Below the pieces are notes generated by a model that was not told the origin of the DNA, ran no database searches, and saw nothing but the letters and a program-made list of their open reading frames with translations. A DNA stretch of 37,176 nucleotides from Candidatus Cloacimonadota bacterium (lineage in GTDB: Bacteria; Cloacimonadota; Cloacimonadia; Cloacimonadales; JAJBBL01), in assembly GCA_019429305.1 (NCBI GenBank), contig JAHYIR010000021.1, positions 1 to 37,176 of the forward strand. Direction: 5' to 3'. Shown here piece after piece: positions 24,999-32,341 of this stretch. The number at the start of each line of letters is the position of its first letter. Within the stretch, counting starts at the first letter, position 1. Position numbers and translations under genes: made by a program.

Positions 24999-26945
24999 TT
25001 ATGATGTACTAAGCACGAAATCACTCTCATCAACACCGGCTTTACCATCTTTCAAGATTGCTTGATACTCAAGAACGTTGTTTTCAGTATCAACTATAGC
25101 GTTAATAACCCAGATCTTGTTCACTAAGTTAATCTCATTAACCTTTAACTGTTTAATACTCTTTTTGATCATTGAACGATTATTATCTAATCTTTGAAGG
25201 TTCTTTTCCGTCCAGACACTTAACTGCTCCGGAATACAGGAAAATAGTGACTGATCTGTTGCCAGAGTTTCTACATTACAGCCGAAGATATTAATAAATG
25301 CCTGATTAGCTGAAACGATCTTACCATCGAATAAGAATCTACAAACCGGATAATCAATCTCTTCTAACAGATTGAAATATAACTTATTCAAGCGATTTAT
25401 TTCCAGATCGGCAAACTTTAGATCCGAAATATCTATAATTAATGATTGTTTCGATATTCTACCGTCAAAATGGTATATAGGAGTATTTACTATAGAATAC
25501 CAATGTTTATCTTTCGGACTCTGTACTTCCCACTTAACAGTCTCTCCCTGTTGAACCCTATCGTTTACACACCAAGGGCAGCGTTCTTCTAAGTTATGAA
25601 GAGCTTTATAACATAATTCGCCAACGGGATTATAGCCGGTTCTGGCGATGAATTTTTCATTCATATACTCTACTTTGTATTCATCAGAACAGACATAAAT
25701 AAGCCCCTCAAAAGCTTCTACAATAGCAGAGAGTTGTGCTTGTTTTTCTAATAACTCCACTTCAGCAATTTTTCTCTCTGTTATATCCTGAACGACACCA
25801 TCATATGAGATCAACTTACCGCTATTATCATAATGAAGTACCGGAGTATTTCTTAACCATGCTTGTTTACCATCTTTGCGAATAATACGATGTTCGAAAG
25901 GGTTTATTTGTTCTCCGGAGAGTATCTTTTTGACATTCTGTAAGACAAATTCCTTATCTCGCGGATCTACCATCTCAATCCAGAGAAAAGAATTCTTGGT
26001 AAATTCTTCCGGAGTATATCCGGTAACAGGTAAGCAAGCAGAACTATGAACTGTACGTTGCGGTCTGCCATTTTCGACATAGACTGTGAAGATATAGTCC
26101 GTCATAGTATTCGTTATTCTTTGCAGACGTTCTTCACTCTGTTTAAGCATGTTTTCCGACTGTTTTCTTTCACTGATATCATGACTGAATGTCAAAATTG
26201 CCGGTTCATTTTCATACTCAATCAATCTACTGATGCACTCTACAGGTATGCGATGACCAAAGCTATCTACAAACACCGATTCATACTTCAGATTCTTATA
26301 AGTCTTTAATTCAGCTAGATACAATTTGAAATTGTTGTTAAATTCCGTGAGGTGAAAATCGATATAGTTCATAGTATTAATCTTACTTTTATCATACCCT
26401 AATAAAAGCGAAGCTGCCTGATTTGCTTCTAATATCTTACCTTGAAAATCATAGATAAAGATCGCATCTGTTATACTATGAAAAATGTACTTGAACTTAT
26501 CTTCACTGGAACGTAAACTCTTCTCTGCCTCTTCCAAACGCTCTTCTACATCTAATTGCTGGGTCACTTTTTTAATTGATGCAGGCAGTAGTTCCAGAAA
26601 ACCATGTTCTTTCATCAAATAGTCTCTGGCTCCCAACTTCATCATATCAATGATTGCTTTTTCATTGCCTGGTGGTGATATGATAATAAAGGGAATATCC
26701 TGCTGATTGTTTCTCAAGGTAGCGATCACCTCTTTTGCTGTCATATCAGGTAGTTGATATTCCATAAGCAGTAAACTGTTCAAATTATCCATAGCATAAA
26801 ACACTGCGGCACTACCAAAAGATACGACTTTAGTTATATACCCTTCTTCGTTTAGTGATTTTGCTATTAGTTTGGCTACATTCTCATTGTCTTCGACAAT
26901 AATGATCTTTCTTTTGTTTTGCGCTTTATCCGCTTCACTTTCCAT
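24999..26945 (-). CDS. receiver (pseudo-) domain plus four PAS domains, no output domain
   Basis: A 648-residue soluble signalling protein. The receiver spans residues 12-125 with the acidic pair Glu18-Asp19, Ser90 and Lys112 (YLMKEHG). At the phosphorylation site Glu62 (LLLMEYQLPDM) replaces Asp. A coiled coil (about 128-150) leads to PAS domains near 150-262, 272-394, 404-510 and 522-635, with the joints ITERK and ISERKQ. The third PAS has Cys445 and a Cys456-Pro-Trp-Cys459 pair that might bind a metal or act as a redox switch. There is no histidine kinase, GGDEF, EAL or DNA-binding region at the C-terminus. AAGGAAG precedes the ATG. Confidence 0.88.
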   Translation of the reverse strand: MESEADKAQNKRKIIIVEDNENVAKLIAKSLNEEGYITKVVSFGSAAVFYAMDNLNSLLLMEYQLPDMTAKEVIATLRNNQQDIPFIIISPPGNEKAIIDMMKLGARDYLMKEHGFLELLPASIKKVTQQLDVEERLEEAEKSLRSSEDKFKYIFHSITDAIFIYDFQGKILEANQAASLLLGYDKSKINTMNYIDFHLTEFNNNFKLYLAELKTYKNLKYESVFVDSFGHRIPVECISRLIEYENEPAILTFSHDISERKQSENMLKQSEERLQRITNTMTDYIFTVYVENGRPQRTVHSSACLPVTGYTPEEFTKNSFLWIEMVDPRDKEFVLQNVKKILSGEQINPFEHRIIRKDGKQAWLRNTPVLHYDNSGKLISYDGVVQDITERKIAEVELLEKQAQLSAIVEAFEGLIYVCSDEYKVEYMNEKFIARTGYNPVGELCYKALHNLEERCPWCVNDRVQQGETVKWEVQSPKDKHWYSIVNTPIYHFDGRISKQSLIIDISDLKFADLEINRLNKLYFNLLEEIDYPVCRFLFDGKIVSANQAFINIFGCNVETLATDQSLFSCIPEQLSVWTEKNLQRLDNNRSMIKKSIKQLKVNEINLVNKIWVINAIVDTENNVLEYQAILKDGKAGVDESDFVLSTS

Positions 26946-26973
26946 TGTTTTTCTTCCTTATGTATTAAACAAT

Positions 26974-26996
26974 AAAAGGGTGATAATCACCCTTTT
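26974..26996 (-). terminator. intrinsic terminator after the small membrane-anchored gene
   Basis: AAAAGGGTGA (26974-26983) and TCACCCTTTT (26987-26996) are exact complements around TAA. On the minus strand the stem ends in TTTT followed by ATTGTTT. It lies between the stop of the 114-residue protein and the receiver-PAS start. Confidence 0.75.
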
Positions 26997-27031
26997 ATAA
27001 AAAAATCTATCTTCAATTTCTCTGACTTAAA

Positions 27032-27376
27032 CTAGTCAGAGCCTTTTTTCGCTTTTTCATCTTTCTTCTCCACGATCGAGATCTCAATTTTAACCGTACT
27101 TAAATCGGGATAGAAATCATTTATATACGTTTCAATAACTTCATGCAGATTTTTCTCCCGCTCTTTCACAGCTTGACTTAATCCTACCTCGATAAAACAT
27201 TTGGAAAAAGAGAATGTAAAATTCACTGTTGGCTTTTCGCCAATAATATCGCGCAAATATTCGGGGAGGGTCTTAACAAGTTTAAAAAACTCCAGCAGTT
27301 TTCTGAGATATTTAAACGCAAAATACCCCAAACCAAACAGAAACATAACCAATAAAACAAACTTAAACTTCTTCAT
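27032..27376 (-). CDS. small membrane-anchored protein of unknown function
   Basis: I do not recognise this family. The 114-residue product has one N-terminal membrane segment (about 5-22). A basic/aromatic stretch (KYLRKLLEFFKLVKTLPEYLRDII) follows, then a region with beta and helix character and a charged Lys/Glu tail. The N-terminus could be an uncleaved anchor with the rest in the periplasm or cytoplasm. AAGAGGT precedes the ATG. It lies 37 bp after the OB-fold secreted protein on the same strand and ends at a hairpin, so the two probably form one transcript. Confidence 0.7.
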   Translation of the reverse strand: MKKFKFVLLVMFLFGLGYFAFKYLRKLLEFFKLVKTLPEYLRDIIGEKPTVNFTFSFSKCFIEVGLSQAVKEREKNLHEVIETYINDFYPDLSTVKIEISIVEKKDEKAKKGSD

Positions 27377-27413
27377 AAATACCTCTTATTAAAAAATGCG
27401 TTTAGATATGCTA

Positions 27414-28121
27414 TTACCGATAATAGGACTTAATCCTACCCCAAGATGGTCTGTTAACTCCGACTGGTGAACTAAGCAGATCATTTCCATTTCGTGGATT
27501 GATCCGATATTCACCAAAGCGATAATCTACTACTCCAATGACCCGTGAATATGAATGTCCGGTGCTGATATTCAAACCTGTATTAACATTGTTTATGAAT
27601 CCCGTTCCTAGACGACTTAAACCTGAGCCATCATTGATCAACCACACTTCATTCTGGTTGCCATAACCGCTGACAGATACGTTAGCTAATTGCACAAGCA
27701 CACCTTCATATGCTTCACTAACTGCTAACTCTCCCGTTGTAACCAGAGCTGGTGCCGGTAAAGAGTTATTGGAGCTTATTACCTTCAACTGACGAACATT
27801 GCGAATGGTTGTAAAACCAAATTGCTCTGTTACTTCTCCTGTCAACTCTACTAAATCTCCTAAACGTACCTCGCGAGAACGATCATTAATATAGATACCG
27901 CGCCACGGACCACCTTCCGGTTCAGATATAAAAAAACCACCATTTCTATATCCTGTTGCGGTTACTATACCACTGGTAGTAACTATCTGATTGCGATAAG
28001 CTGACGGGTAAGTACCGTCAGTACCTGAATTATTAGTATATTGTATATCATATATTGAGGTCTGGCCGGAGTATAAAAAAATCGGTAAGACAAGTAACAG
28101 AGCAATTAGATAACTCCGCAT
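27414..28121 (-). CDS. secreted OB-fold protein (ExeM/YhcR-type nucleic-acid-binding-like domain)
   Basis: A 235-residue protein with a signal peptide (1-19). The body matches the OB-fold modules found in front of extracellular nucleases. It opens with IYDIQYT and GTYPSAYRNQ, then IVTTSGIVTA, GGFFISEPEGGPWRGIYIND, and RLGDLVELTGEVTEQFGFTTI. A second partial module, YEGVLVQLANVSVSGYG, follows. The nuclease domain itself is absent, so it may be a stand-alone surface or binding protein. A strong AAAGGAGGTG lies 2 nt before the ATG. Confidence 0.75.
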   Translation of the reverse strand: MRSYLIALLLVLPIFLYSGQTSIYDIQYTNNSGTDGTYPSAYRNQIVTTSGIVTATGYRNGGFFISEPEGGPWRGIYINDRSREVRLGDLVELTGEVTEQFGFTTIRNVRQLKVISSNNSLPAPALVTTGELAVSEAYEGVLVQLANVSVSGYGNQNEVWLINDGSGLSRLGTGFINNVNTGLNISTGHSYSRVIGVVDYRFGEYRINPRNGNDLLSSPVGVNRPSWGRIKSYYR

Positions 28122-28344
28122 GGCACCTCCTTTCGTTTATTCGTATTGATATTGTTCCTTATGGAAACAATCTGATGTACCCGTACATCTTGTCAAGCTT
28201 TAAGTCGGATTTTTAAGTGATATTTCTTTTATAAAACTCTTGTACTGATATAATGTATCATTGTTCAATTATTTACTCCTCAAGATCAGCTTCAGATATA
28301 GCAAACTGCGATGTATATGATAACTAATCTTATCTCTGAAGTGG

Positions 28345-28368
28345 AGGGGCAATTCGTGAATTACCCCT
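28345..28368. repeat. palindrome AGGGG-C-AATTC / GAATT-A-CCCCT
   Basis: Arms at 28345-28355 and 28358-28368 pair with a single C/A mismatch around a GT loop. Palindromes of this style recur as dispersed intergenic repeats in several bacteria, from memory. There is no T-run, so it is not a terminator. One copy in the window. Confidence 0.7.
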
Positions 28369-28470
28369 ACAAAGCATTGTAAAGCTCCCCTTTCATTTTT
28401 TATCCAGTTTTCTATATCAGACTCAATAAGACAAAAAAAATAGTAGTAGAGGTTTGTTTTTCGAAAACTC

Positions 28471-28499
28471 TTGACAGCAATAGGAGAGCTATATTTTAT
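28471..28499 (+). promoter_or_regulatory. candidate promoter for rho
   Basis: TTGACA (28471-28476) followed after 17 bp by TTTTAT (28494-28499), with TATTTT overlapping at 15 bp. The -35 is perfect, the -10 moderate. It lies about 180 bp upstream of rho. Confidence 0.5.
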
Positions 28500-28678
28500 G
28501 TTTTTGGAGTAGAAATTAAGCGGGAAAGAATAATTGGCAATCGCAAAAAAATCCCTGAACCACAGCTAATAAGATGAGTATGTTTATGTTTTTAATCAGA
28601 CAAAAACATCATAATCGTAATCCATAAAAGTAATCAGGACAATAGTTAAAAAAAGATATAAATAATAGGAGAAATTAG

Positions 28679-29947
28679 ATGAGTAACAGTAACGATTTAG
28701 AAAAGATCCATTCGTTAAATACCCAGCAATTGGTTAAGCTGGCTAAAGCTTACGATGTTTCCGGCTACACGACTTTGCCGCGAAATGAATTGATCTTTAA
28801 GATTTTAAAATCAGCGGCAGAACAAGAAGGTTTAGCTTTTACAACCGGCTGTCTTGACATCATGGAAGATGGTTATGGTTTCCTCCGCTTCCACGAAAAT
28901 AATTACATACCGAGCAGAGATGACATATATGTCTCTCTGACACAGATCAAAAAGTTTAATTTAAAAAAGGGACATATGGTATCCGGTCCTGTCCGATCTC
29001 CCAAAGAGGGTGAGAAGTATTTCGCTCTTTTAAGAGTTGATGCAGTTAATATGCATGCACCAGATGATTTGATAAGCATTAAGGATTTTGATGACCTAAC
29101 CCCTTACTATCCAGAGCAAAGACTCAATCTGGAAACAACCCCCAAGAACGTATCAACAAGGGTCATTAACCTTTTTACACCGATAGGGAAAGGTCAGAGA
29201 GGATTAATAGTAGCTGCTCCCAGAACAGGGAAAACTGTCCTTCTACAGGATATCTCCAATGCTATCCTTACTAATCATGATGATGTTTATCTGATAGTAT
29301 TACTCGTTGATGAACGCCCCGAAGAAGTAACAGAAATGAAACGTATCCTGATCCCGACCAATTCGGAAGTCATCAGCTCGACCTTCGATGAGACACCACA
29401 AAATCATATTCAGGCAGCTGAGATGTGCATCAATAAAGCAAAGAGAATGGTTGAGACCGGACTACATGTCGTTATTATGCTCGACAGTATTACCCGTTTA
29501 GCCCGTGCTTATAACAATATTTCTCCCTCTAGCGGAAAGGTCCTCTCCGGTGGTATTGACTCTAACGCTCTACACCGACCAAAAAAATTCTTCGGTAGCG
29601 CCAGAAATACTTTAGAACAGGGAAGTTTGACAATTATTGCTACTGCTCTGGTTGATACGGGTAGCAGAATGGATCAGGTTATTTTCGAAGAGTTCAAGGG
29701 TACGGGCAACATGGAGTTAGTGCTTGATAGATCTATCAGCGATATGCGTCTTTATCCGGCTGTTGACCTCGTTAAATCAGGAACACGCCGCGAAGAATTA
29801 TTGCTCACCAAAACCGAATTGAACCGCATGTATGTCATGCGTAAGTTCTTAAAGACCATGAGTCCGGTTCAGGGTATAGAGACATTACGTAATAAAGTTC
29901 TCAATTCTAAGAGCAACAAAGACCTGCTTGATTCTATGAGCCAGTAA
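28679..29947 (+). CDS. rho: transcription termination factor Rho
   Basis: A 422-residue hexameric RNA-dependent ATPase. The N-terminal Rho domain (1-46) and the cold-shock-like RNA-binding domain (about 52-125, with GYGFLRF) lead to the ATPase core. Walker A is APRTGKT near 180-186, Walker B is [16 protein letters not shown], and the Q/R loops lie in the [21 protein letters not shown] region. Length is normal; there is no extra insertion. AGGAGAAATTAG precedes the ATG. First gene of a plus-strand run rho-U32-TPR/SPOR-mutS-HAD. Confidence 0.98.
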   Translation: MSNSNDLEKIHSLNTQQLVKLAKAYDVSGYTTLPRNELIFKILKSAAEQEGLAFTTGCLDIMEDGYGFLRFHENNYIPSRDDIYVSLTQIKKFNLKKGHMVSGPVRSPKEGEKYFALLRVDAVNMHAPDDLISIKDFDDLTPYYPEQRLNLETTPKNVSTRVINLFTPIGKGQRGLIVAAPRTGKTVLLQDISNAILTNHDDVYLIVLLVDERPEEVTEMKRILIPTNSEVISSTFDETPQNHIQAAEMCINKAKRMVETGLHVVIMLDSITRLARAYNNISPSSGKVLSGGIDSNALHRPKKFFGSARNTLEQGSLTIIATALVDTGSRMDQVIFEEFKGTGNMELVLDRSISDMRLYPAVDLVKSGTRREELLLTKTELNRMYVMRKFLKTMSPVQGIETLRNKVLNSKSNKDLLDSMSQ

Positions 29948-29995
29948 AGAAGACTATTCTGATATTTTTTAACATCTTTTATTAGGTCAAACTAA

Positions 29996-31255
29996 ATGGA
30001 AGTATTAGCACCGGCAGGTGATTGGGATAAGTTAAAGTATGCAGTCGCTTATGGTGCCGATGCAGTATATACGGCAGGTAAGCAGTTTGGACTGCGTGCT
30101 AAAGCGGGCAATCTCGACAATCAACAAATCAAAGAAGCAGCAGAGTTCTGTCACAGTTACAACCGCCGGATCTATGTAACAGTTAATATTTTCGCTCATA
30201 ACAACGATCTGACCGAATTACCGGCTTATATCAATTACTTAAATGAGGTGGGTGTTGATGCTCTCATAGTTTCAGATCCTGGTGTCCTCAGTATTGTCAG
30301 AGAAACAGCTCCCCGACTCCCGATCCATTTAAGTACTCAAGCAAACACAACATCATGGAAAGCAGCAGAGTTCTGGGCAAAGCAGGGTGTGAAAAGGATC
30401 ATTCTGGCAAGAGAGCTAACTTTTCAGGAAATCAAGGAGATTATCAAAGCTCTGCCACAATTAGAGTTCGAGATCTTCGTGCATGGGGCTATGTGTATCT
30501 CTTATTCCGGAAGATGCCTGCTGAGTGCCTTCCTCAATAACCGCTCTGCCAATAAAGGGCTCTGCACACAACCGTGTCGCTGGAAATTCACTCTTCTGGA
30601 AGAGACGAGACCAGACCAGTATTTCCCCATAGAAGAAGATGACAGAGGTACTTATATCCTCAATTCACGTGATCTCTGCCTTTACGAACATTTGCATGAA
30701 ATATTGGATTCCGGTATAAACTCCATCAAGATCGAAGGGAGGATGAAAAGTCTCTATTATGTTGCCAATACAACCCGTGTATATAAGACAGCACTAAAAT
30801 TGTTGAAATCAGGAGAAAAATCGTCTCATATCCTCAGTGAAGAACTGGAAAAGATAAGTCACCGTCAATACACTACCGGATTTTTCACCGGTAGCAGCTC
30901 TCTGAACACCCAGTACTATGAGTCTTCAAGCTATATCAGGGATTATCAGTATCTCGGTGAAATACTGGAAACCAAAAAACAAGATAGTAACCGACCAAAG
31001 AATCCAGATAATCAAGAACCCGAAATTGGGTTAAAACCTTTTATCTCACTGATCAATGTTAAAGCAAAATTCCGCAGAGGTGAAGAAATAGAGATTATTT
31101 TTCCCGATTATCGGCAGGATATGATATTTAAAGTTGACGAAATATACTCCTCAGAAGATGAATTATTGGTGGAAACAAAACCTAATAGCATCGTTAAACT
31201 GATGACTAATGAAGAGTTACCTAATGATGGAATATTGCGCAAAAAGATTACCTAA
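29996..31255 (+). CDS. peptidase U32 family protein (TrhP/RlhA-like)
   Basis: A 419-residue U32 protein. Despite the name, well-studied members hydroxylate RNA bases (TrhP on tRNA U34, RlhA on 23S rRNA) or quinone precursors and hold an Fe-S cluster. The N-terminal barrel starts EVLAPAGDWDKLKYAVAYGADAVY. The diagnostic block HGAMCISYSGRCLLSAFLNNRSANKGLCTQPCRW supplies four Cys. GINSIKIEGRMKS follows. The C-terminal extension (about 340-415) contains a small beta domain like that of YegQ/TrhP, which I favour. It starts 48 bp after rho and overlaps the next gene by 32 bp. Confidence 0.87.
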   Translation: MEVLAPAGDWDKLKYAVAYGADAVYTAGKQFGLRAKAGNLDNQQIKEAAEFCHSYNRRIYVTVNIFAHNNDLTELPAYINYLNEVGVDALIVSDPGVLSIVRETAPRLPIHLSTQANTTSWKAAEFWAKQGVKRIILARELTFQEIKEIIKALPQLEFEIFVHGAMCISYSGRCLLSAFLNNRSANKGLCTQPCRWKFTLLEETRPDQYFPIEEDDRGTYILNSRDLCLYEHLHEILDSGINSIKIEGRMKSLYYVANTTRVYKTALKLLKSGEKSSHILSEELEKISHRQYTTGFFTGSSSLNTQYYESSSYIRDYQYLGEILETKKQDSNRPKNPDNQEPEIGLKPFISLINVKAKFRRGEEIEIIFPDYRQDMIFKVDEIYSSEDELLVETKPNSIVKLMTNEELPNDGILRKKIT

Positions 31256-32336
31256 GATAATAATTAAATTGGGTTTATTGGTTGCTTTCATCTATCTTGC
31301 CGGGATCAGTTATCTTTTCGCTGACCCAATGCACTGGTTAGATGAGATCGAACAACAATATCTATTAGGTAATTGGGATATCATTGAGCAACTATTAAAT
31401 AACAACATCCCAATAAATAACATCGAACGGGCAGGATATCATTTTTACAGAGCAAAAATCTCCCTCGAAAAACAGGATATAGTAGCATCATTCGAACAGA
31501 CCATTCAATTTTCTCCTAACAGTATGTACGGTCAACGTGCTCTGACTAAATTAGCCAATATAGCTCTATTGGAAAGAGATTATAACCAGAGTCTCAGTTA
31601 TCTTAACCGTATAGATCCTCAGATGATATCTGATAGGGACTATCTTCTTTCCTCGGTATATTTGAAATTAGAAAGATATCCTGATGCCATCCGAGCCGCT
31701 CAGGATTTTATTAAAATTACCCAAGACAGTGTTAAGAGAGAGTTGGCTTATTTACAGATCGTTGAAGCATATATCCTTAATAAGAAGTATAATCAGGCAT
31801 TACTGACCTTGCAGACCATGAGATCACAGAATTACATTGTCAATCAAGCCGCTGTCATCGAATTCAAAGAGGGATACTGTTACGAACATACCAACCAGAT
31901 GCCTGAAGCAATAGATAAATACAAAGCTGTCATCATCAACTATCCCTATACTGAACATGCTTTTCAGGCAGAGAGAAGATTGGGAGATATTTCACTCAAC
32001 AATGGCGGTATTGATCGAACAGATATCTATACTCTGGAACCATTACCGAGAATTATCGAACCCGATGTTACTGAAGTCCCCTATGATATCCCCGAGCCGA
32101 GTGGAGAATTTTACTATATTCAGGTTAATGCCTTTGTGGAACAGAGAAACGCTTCATCTCATTCCGCATATTTAAGAAACCTTGGCTACGATAACATTAT
32201 CTTTACCAAGATTGTTTCCAGCCAACAGTTGTATGTGGTTGCTGTCGGTCCCTTCCCATCTAGAGATGCTGCTGCCTTCAAGCAGACAGAGATCAGGAAT
32301 AATCTGAATCTGGATTCTTTTATCATAAAACACTAA
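31224..32336 (+). CDS. membrane-anchored TPR protein with C-terminal SPOR domain
   Basis: A 370-residue protein with an N-terminal membrane segment or signal (about 12-30, ending SYLFA). Helical TPR-like repeats (about 35-260) include YPDAIRAAQDFIK, KKYNQALLTLQTM and MPEAIDKYKAVI. The C-terminal SPOR domain (about 298-370) opens with GEFYYIQVNAF and ends with LYVVAVGPFPSRDAA. SPOR domains bind denuded peptidoglycan at division sites or elsewhere in the periplasm. The ATG at 31224 is preferred because GAAGAG sits about 8 nt upstream; it overlaps the U32 gene. mutS starts 5 bp after the stop. Confidence 0.82.
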   Translation: MMEYCAKRLPKIIIKLGLLVAFIYLAGISYLFADPMHWLDEIEQQYLLGNWDIIEQLLNNNIPINNIERAGYHFYRAKISLEKQDIVASFEQTIQFSPNSMYGQRALTKLANIALLERDYNQSLSYLNRIDPQMISDRDYLLSSVYLKLERYPDAIRAAQDFIKITQDSVKRELAYLQIVEAYILNKKYNQALLTLQTMRSQNYIVNQAAVIEFKEGYCYEHTNQMPEAIDKYKAVIINYPYTEHAFQAERRLGDISLNNGGIDRTDIYTLEPLPRIIEPDVTEVPYDIPEPSGEFYYIQVNAFVEQRNASSHSAYLRNLGYDNIIFTKIVSSQQLYVVAVGPFPSRDAAAFKQTEIRNNLNLDSFIIKH

Positions 32337-32341
32337 ATATC

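Larger units (their letters stand above)
28122..28678. other. 557-bp intergenic region upstream of rho
   Basis: The stretch separates divergent genes. It contains a near-perfect palindrome (28345-28368) and a candidate rho promoter (28471-28499), leaving a leader of about 170 nt before the rho start. I see no ORF with a ribosome site and no recognisable RNA family. Long leaders are known on rho genes that autoregulate by attenuation, but no direct sign of that is visible here. Confidence 0.6.
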
